A DNA stretch of 64,000 bases, taken from contig NC_010505.1 of NCBI RefSeq assembly GCF_000019725.1, positions 3,351,001 through 3,415,000 of the forward strand. The letters are read 5' to 3'. A program made the translations under genes and the position numbers. Positions within the stretch are counted from its first letter, which is position 1, and each line of letters opens with the position of its first letter. Origin of the DNA: Methylobacterium radiotolerans JCM 2831. GTDB taxonomy: Bacteria; Pseudomonadota; Alphaproteobacteria; Rhizobiales; Beijerinckiaceae. The notes under the pieces are model-generated. The model saw only the letters and a list, made by a program, of their open reading frames with translations. It had not been told where the DNA came from and ran no database searches. Below are positions 61,851 through 64,000 of this stretch, piece after piece.

Positions 61851-62302
61851 GCGCGGGCCTCCCGCACCAGGGTGGCGAGGGCGGTGATGGCCAGCTCGTA
61901 GCCGAGGCCGCCGAGCCCCGCGACCACGCCGGTCGCCGCCCGCGAGACGTAGGAATGGTGACGGAAAGGCTCCCGCTTCCAGATGTTGCTCATGTGAGCC
62001 TCGACGATGGGTCCGGGAAAGGCCAGCAGCGCGTCGAGGATCGCCACGGAGGTGTAGGTGAGCCCGGCCGCGTTGATGGCGAGGCCCGCGGCCGTCCCCC
62101 GCGCCTCCTGGATCCAATCCACGAGCACGCCCTCGTGGTTCGACTGCCGGAAGTCGAGGCCGACCCCGACGCTCTCGGCGTGCCGCTCGCAGCGCGCCTT
62201 GAGCGCGGGGAAGCTCTCCGTGCCGTAGGTGCCGCTCGGGTCGAGCCCGTACAGGTTGGCGTTCGGGCCGTTCAGGAAGAGGATCGGGATCGGCGCGGTC
62301 AT
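61847..62302 (-). CDS. Type II 3-dehydroquinate dehydratase-like protein, atypical active site
   Basis: A 151-residue protein with the AroQ fold signature: FLNGPNANLYG, QSNHEGVLVDWIQEA, VEAHMSNIW and FRHHSYVS. Normal AroQ dehydrates 3-dehydroquinate to 3-dehydroshikimate. Here the segment that should read LNLLGxREP reads NANLYGLDPSG, so the catalytic Arg is replaced, while the Tyr of TYG is kept. The GAYTHTSVA loop reads AGLTYTSVA, replacing a substrate-binding His with Tyr. It is therefore probably a divergent paralogue with another substrate rather than the shikimate enzyme. Coupled to the dehydrogenase gene by GTGA. Confidence 0.8.
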   Translation of the reverse strand: MTAPIPILFLNGPNANLYGLDPSGTYGTESFPALKARCERHAESVGVGLDFRQSNHEGVLVDWIQEARGTAAGLAINAAGLTYTSVAILDALLAFPGPIVEAHMSNIWKREPFRHHSYVSRAATGVVAGLGGLGYELAITALATLVREARA

Positions 62303-62363
62303 GGAGCTTTCCTCGGGTCTTTCCTCGGGCGTTCCTCAGGGGCTCGCCGCGCCGGGCTGGGCT

Positions 62364-63311
62364 TCAGCGCGGCACCCGCCGCTCGATGGCGGGCGCGACC
62401 ATGCCGGGGATGTAGGCGTCCGAGATGAAGGCCCGGCAATGGGTCTCGAAGGCCTCCACGAGGCGCGAGCGGTTGAGCTGCTTCAGGCGCGCGAGGCCGA
62501 TGCGCATCGGGCGATGCGTGCCGGCGAGCCGCACCCGCCGGAGCCGCTTCCCGTCGAGCGCGAGGTCGGAGCGCGGGCGCACGTTGAACAGGGTGTAGCC
62601 GTGGCCGTTGGCCACCATCGTGCGCACCACCTCCTGGTGGGCGGAGCGCGCGGCGATCTTCGGCTGCAGGCCCTCGGCCATGAACAGGGCGAGGAAGTAT
62701 TCGCGGCTCAGCGGCAGGTCGAGCAGGATCATCGGCTCGTCCACGATGTCGGTCATCGCGACGGCGGCCTGCTCCGCCAGCGGGTGCCCCTCCGCCACCA
62801 GGACGTGCGGCGGCAGGTCGACGAGCGGGGTGAAGTGGATGTCGTCCGGCACGTGCAGGTCGTAGGTCAGCACGACCTCGGTCTCGGAGCGGCGCAGGCC
62901 GACGATGAGCTGTTCCTGGTCGCCCTCGACGTAGCGGATCTGCGTGGCCGGGAAGGCGGTGGTGAAGGCGTGGGCGAGTTCGGGCACCAGCATCGGCGCG
63001 AGCGTCACCATGCAGCCGAGCGAGAGGGGGCCCCGCACCTGTCCCCCCGCCTCGGACGCCAGGGTGTAGAGGCCTTCGGCCTGCTCCACGAGGGCCTTGG
63101 CTTCGCGCAGCACCTCGCGGCCGATCGGCGTCAGCGTGAGCCCCTGCGCGTGGTGACGGACGAAGAGCTGCACGGAGAGTTCCCGCTCCAGATGCGCGAT
63201 GGCCGTCGAGATCGAGGGCTGCGAGATGTGGATGCGCTCGGAAGCGAGCGTGATGCTGCCGGTCTGGCCGGCGGCGATGAAGTATTCGAGCTGGCGCAGG
63301 GTGAACCGCAT
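62364..63311 (-). CDS. LysR-family transcriptional regulator
   Basis: A 315-residue regulator with the N-terminal helix-turn-helix (FTLRQLEYFIAAGQTGS, QPSISTAIAHLERELSVQLF) and a standard effector domain. It lies between the DUF1028 gene and the dehydroquinase-like gene on the same strand, with gaps of about 60 bases on each side. It is probably the regulator of this small group. Confidence 0.93.
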   Translation of the reverse strand: MRFTLRQLEYFIAAGQTGSITLASERIHISQPSISTAIAHLERELSVQLFVRHHAQGLTLTPIGREVLREAKALVEQAEGLYTLASEAGGQVRGPLSLGCMVTLAPMLVPELAHAFTTAFPATQIRYVEGDQEQLIVGLRRSETEVVLTYDLHVPDDIHFTPLVDLPPHVLVAEGHPLAEQAAVAMTDIVDEPMILLDLPLSREYFLALFMAEGLQPKIAARSAHQEVVRTMVANGHGYTLFNVRPRSDLALDGKRLRRVRLAGTHRPMRIGLARLKQLNRSRLVEAFETHCRAFISDAYIPGMVAPAIERRVPR

Positions 63312-63370
63312 TCGCTGCCTTCAGCGAGCGGCCGGCCCGACCTCGATGCCGCCTCGCGTCCCGTCCTCGA

Positions 63371-64000
63371 TCATAGGTCGCCCGGGACTCCGTAGCTCGG
63401 GGCGGAGACCGGGTCGAGGGCGCGGGTGACGTAGGCGTCCAGCTGCGGCCGGTAGAGGTCCCACAGCGCGGCGAGCCCGGCGATCGGGCAATCCTCCGTC
63501 CAGTCGACGCGCAGGTCCGCGACGGGCCACGCGACCTCGCGCACGAGCATCAGGCCGGCCGACCGCACCGGGCCGGCCTCCCCGCCGGCGGCGAGGGCCG
63601 CCCGCATCGCGACGAGCAGACGATCGCCGAGATGGCCGGACGTGCCGAGGAAAGCCTCGACCATGGCGGCGGGCACGCGCGCGTCGGCCAGCAGGTTGCC
63701 GCCGCAGGCGACGTTCTCGGCGCGCGCCTCGGCCCAGGTCCCGAGCGCCTTGGGCCCGGAATGGATCGCCGTGCCGCCAGCCGCGTCCACGACGAGCACT
63801 TGGCGGTACGCCATCGGGCCGCCGGTCCGCCGCAGGACGGCGACGGTCTCCTCGGCGTCGGCGCCGAGCGCCATCAGGTCCAGGGCGCGCCGGCCGAGCC
63901 GCGGGTCGGTCACGTTCTGGCTCGCGACCGCGCCGATCCCCGCACGGGCATGGGCGCACCGCGCCGCGACGGCGGGTGAGGAGGACGAGACCGCGACGCC
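63371..64000 (-). CDS. DUF1028 protein, truncated by the window edge
   Basis: The C-terminal 210 residues of a DUF1028 protein, a putative Ntn-hydrolase-like family. The frame continues to base 64000 and reads VAVSSSSPAVAARCAHARAGIGAVASQ before the internal Met, matching the family's early region; only a short N terminus is missing. Later segments include MAYRQVLVVDAAGGTAIHSG and NLLADARVPAAMVEAF. DUF1028 genes often lie beside peptide or amino-compound catabolic genes, which fits this region. Function not established. Confidence 0.88.
   Translation of the reverse strand, partial: GVAVSSSSPAVAARCAHARAGIGAVASQNVTDPRLGRRALDLMALGADAEETVAVLRRTGGPMAYRQVLVVDAAGGTAIHSGPKALGTWAEARAENVACGGNLLADARVPAAMVEAFLGTSGHLGDRLLVAMRAALAAGGEAGPVRSAGLMLVREVAWPVADLRVDWTEDCPIAGLAALWDLYRPQLDAYVTRALDPVSAPSYGVPGDL

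Overview
The window is a high-GC chromosome segment that looks like Methylobacterium/Methylorubrum (Hyphomicrobiales, Alphaproteobacteria). The main reason is a complete FDH3-type molybdenum formate dehydrogenase locus with its accessory genes (DUF3305, DUF3306, TorD-like chaperone, small Tat-targeted protein). GC-rich third codon positions and GTG/ATG starts with GGAG-type ribosome binding sites fit the same group. The assignment is an inference; no search was run.

Region 1 (1-17.3 kb) is ordinary chromosome: aldo/keto reductase, a membrane diguanylate cyclase, PBP1A, a LysR regulator divergent from a small membrane protein and a DUF1275 protein, a lectin-like glycine-rich secreted protein, a PilZ protein, an acyltransferase, an HNH protein, an alpha/beta hydrolase, thiC behind a TPP riboswitch, a gene with an apparent frameshift, a FlaG-like protein, two class II glutamine amidotransferase enzymes (one asparagine synthetase-like) and tRNA-Gly(CCC). 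Several convergent gene pairs are separated only by hairpins that contain stop codons.

Region 2 (17.3-21.1 kb), directly downstream of the tRNA, is gene-poor with weaker codon bias. It holds a type I methionine aminopeptidase, small unknown proteins, a secreted PRC-barrel protein and a small membrane protein. It may be an old tRNA-linked insertion.

Region 3 (21.1-34.8 kb) is the formate dehydrogenase locus: a WD40/cytochrome c fusion, an opposing multi-[4Fe-4S] protein, five tightly packed accessory genes, the TorD-like chaperone, the Tat-target small protein, fdh3A, fdh3B, fdh3C and two small exported or membrane proteins. Together they should mature and export a periplasmic formate dehydrogenase feeding electrons to a membrane cytochrome b.

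Region 4 (34.8-37.9 kb) is scrambled accessory DNA: a frameshifted IS5-type transposase remnant, a low-GC membrane-anchored protein gene lying between two direct copies of a dispersed repeat, and about 1 kb with no convincing gene.

Region 5 (37.9-45.8 kb) encodes a 1936-residue soluble hybrid histidine kinase with nine tandem 92-residue HAMP-type repeats, GAF, kinase core and three receiver domains. A second hybrid kinase (REC-PAS-kinase-REC) overlaps it by 4 bp. Together they form a likely cytoplasmic phosphorelay.

Region 6 (46.3-58.6 kb) is a ten-gene minus-strand operon: peptide-type ABC transporter (binding protein, two permeases, double ATPase), class III aminotransferase, amidase, a hydroxylysine-kinase-like phosphotransferase, a phospholyase-like class III PLP enzyme, a GntR/FCD regulator and a 2-hydroxyacid dehydrogenase. 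I read it as uptake and breakdown of an amino-alcohol or hydroxy-amino-acid compound through a kinase/phospholyase pair, controlled by the GntR protein.

Region 7 (59.6-64 kb) has a flavin monooxygenase and then a minus-strand group: DUF1028 protein (cut by the right edge), LysR regulator, a type II dehydroquinase-like protein lacking key catalytic residues, and a second hydroxyacid dehydrogenase translationally coupled to it.
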